This document shows positions 63,828-64,000 of a stretch of 64,000 bases of DNA, one piece after another; the stretch's first letter is position 1; every line of letters starts with the position of its first letter. The notes under the pieces were generated by a model. The model had not been told where the DNA came from, searched no databases, and worked only from the letters and a program-made list of their open reading frames with translations. Both the position numbers and the translations under genes were made by a program. The DNA is from Strongylocentrotus droebachiensis. Taxonomy: Eukaryota; Echinodermata; Echinoidea; Camarodonta; Strongylocentrotidae. The DNA lies in the NCBI GenBank assembly GCA_035222895.1, contig JAVYIG010000707.1, positions 248,001-312,000 of the forward strand, written 5' to 3'.

Positions 63828-64000
63828 CTAGGACATGGGTGAGTCAAAATATCAATTACTGAAGCATTGAGGAGACTTTTTGTCTTGAAGTAATTAGAGT
63901 AAACTGCAGGAATGAACATAAAGCTGAATATATTATCGAACGCATATCATCAAAAAGAAAAGACCCTCCTGAGCCATGAATTTTTGAAAATTGAAAAAAA

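Noticed and set aside
1..64000. Laminin alpha-1/2 class
   Set aside because: Upstream of the first visible LE array is an alpha-5-type domain IVb (with V-I-P-x-E-x-Y and F-C-R-E-A-V-F-S-L) rather than a second L4 domain.

Overview
This is a eukaryotic, metazoan window that holds most of one large multi-exon gene on the minus strand: a laminin alpha chain of the alpha-3/5 class. I traced 51 consecutive coding exons (numbered w1 to w51 in transcription order, right to left). Every splice junction keeps one continuous frame of 7,214 coding bases, about 2,404 codons. The gene runs off both ends. The N-terminal LN domain and first LE array lie beyond base 64000, and the last part of LG5, the stop codon and the 3' UTR lie left of base 1.

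Protein layout: w1-w5 encode the C-terminal part of domain IVb, the module that marks alpha-5-type chains. w5-w9 encode laminin-type EGF (LE) repeats. w10-w14 encode the globular L4 domain, inserted inside one LE module. w14-w21 encode the second LE array. w22-w34 encode the coiled coil that trimerises with beta and gamma chains, carrying an odd cysteine-rich exon, w32. w35-w51 encode LG1 to LG5, with a Ser/Thr/Pro-rich linker between LG3 and LG4. The product is a secreted basement-membrane subunit.

The non-coding sequence suggests an echinoderm, most likely a sea urchin. The introns are AT-rich and crowded with small fold-back elements, tRNA-derived SINEs with ATT-type tails, frequent TACATGTAC motifs and (CAT)n/(CAC)n tracts. 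This is inference from repeat style, not proof. I see no second protein-coding gene on either strand and no bacterial, viral or CRISPR feature.

Region by region: 0-5 kb, LG3-LG5; 5-11 kb, a 6.3-kb intron inside LG3; 11-19.6 kb, LG1-LG3; 19.6-23.6 kb, the intron between coil and LG1; 23.6-40 kb, coiled coil; 40.9-49 kb, LE array; 49-51.7 kb, L4; 52.9-56.9 kb, LE array; 56.7-63.8 kb, domain IVb.

The most notable signals are: (1) repeated local duplication of exon edges, at least six exons whose splice-site end has been copied into the adjacent intron, one of them five extra times; (2) a symmetrical phase 1-1, EGF-tail-like exon inside the coiled coil; (3) a 151-bp satellite inside a nested transposable element, each of five units bearing a perfect DR1 nuclear-receptor half-site pair; (4) a SINE whose tail forms the region just upstream of a coding exon's 3' splice site; and (5) several fold-back families with different cores but the same terminal motif. 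None of these amounts to a demonstrated new system.
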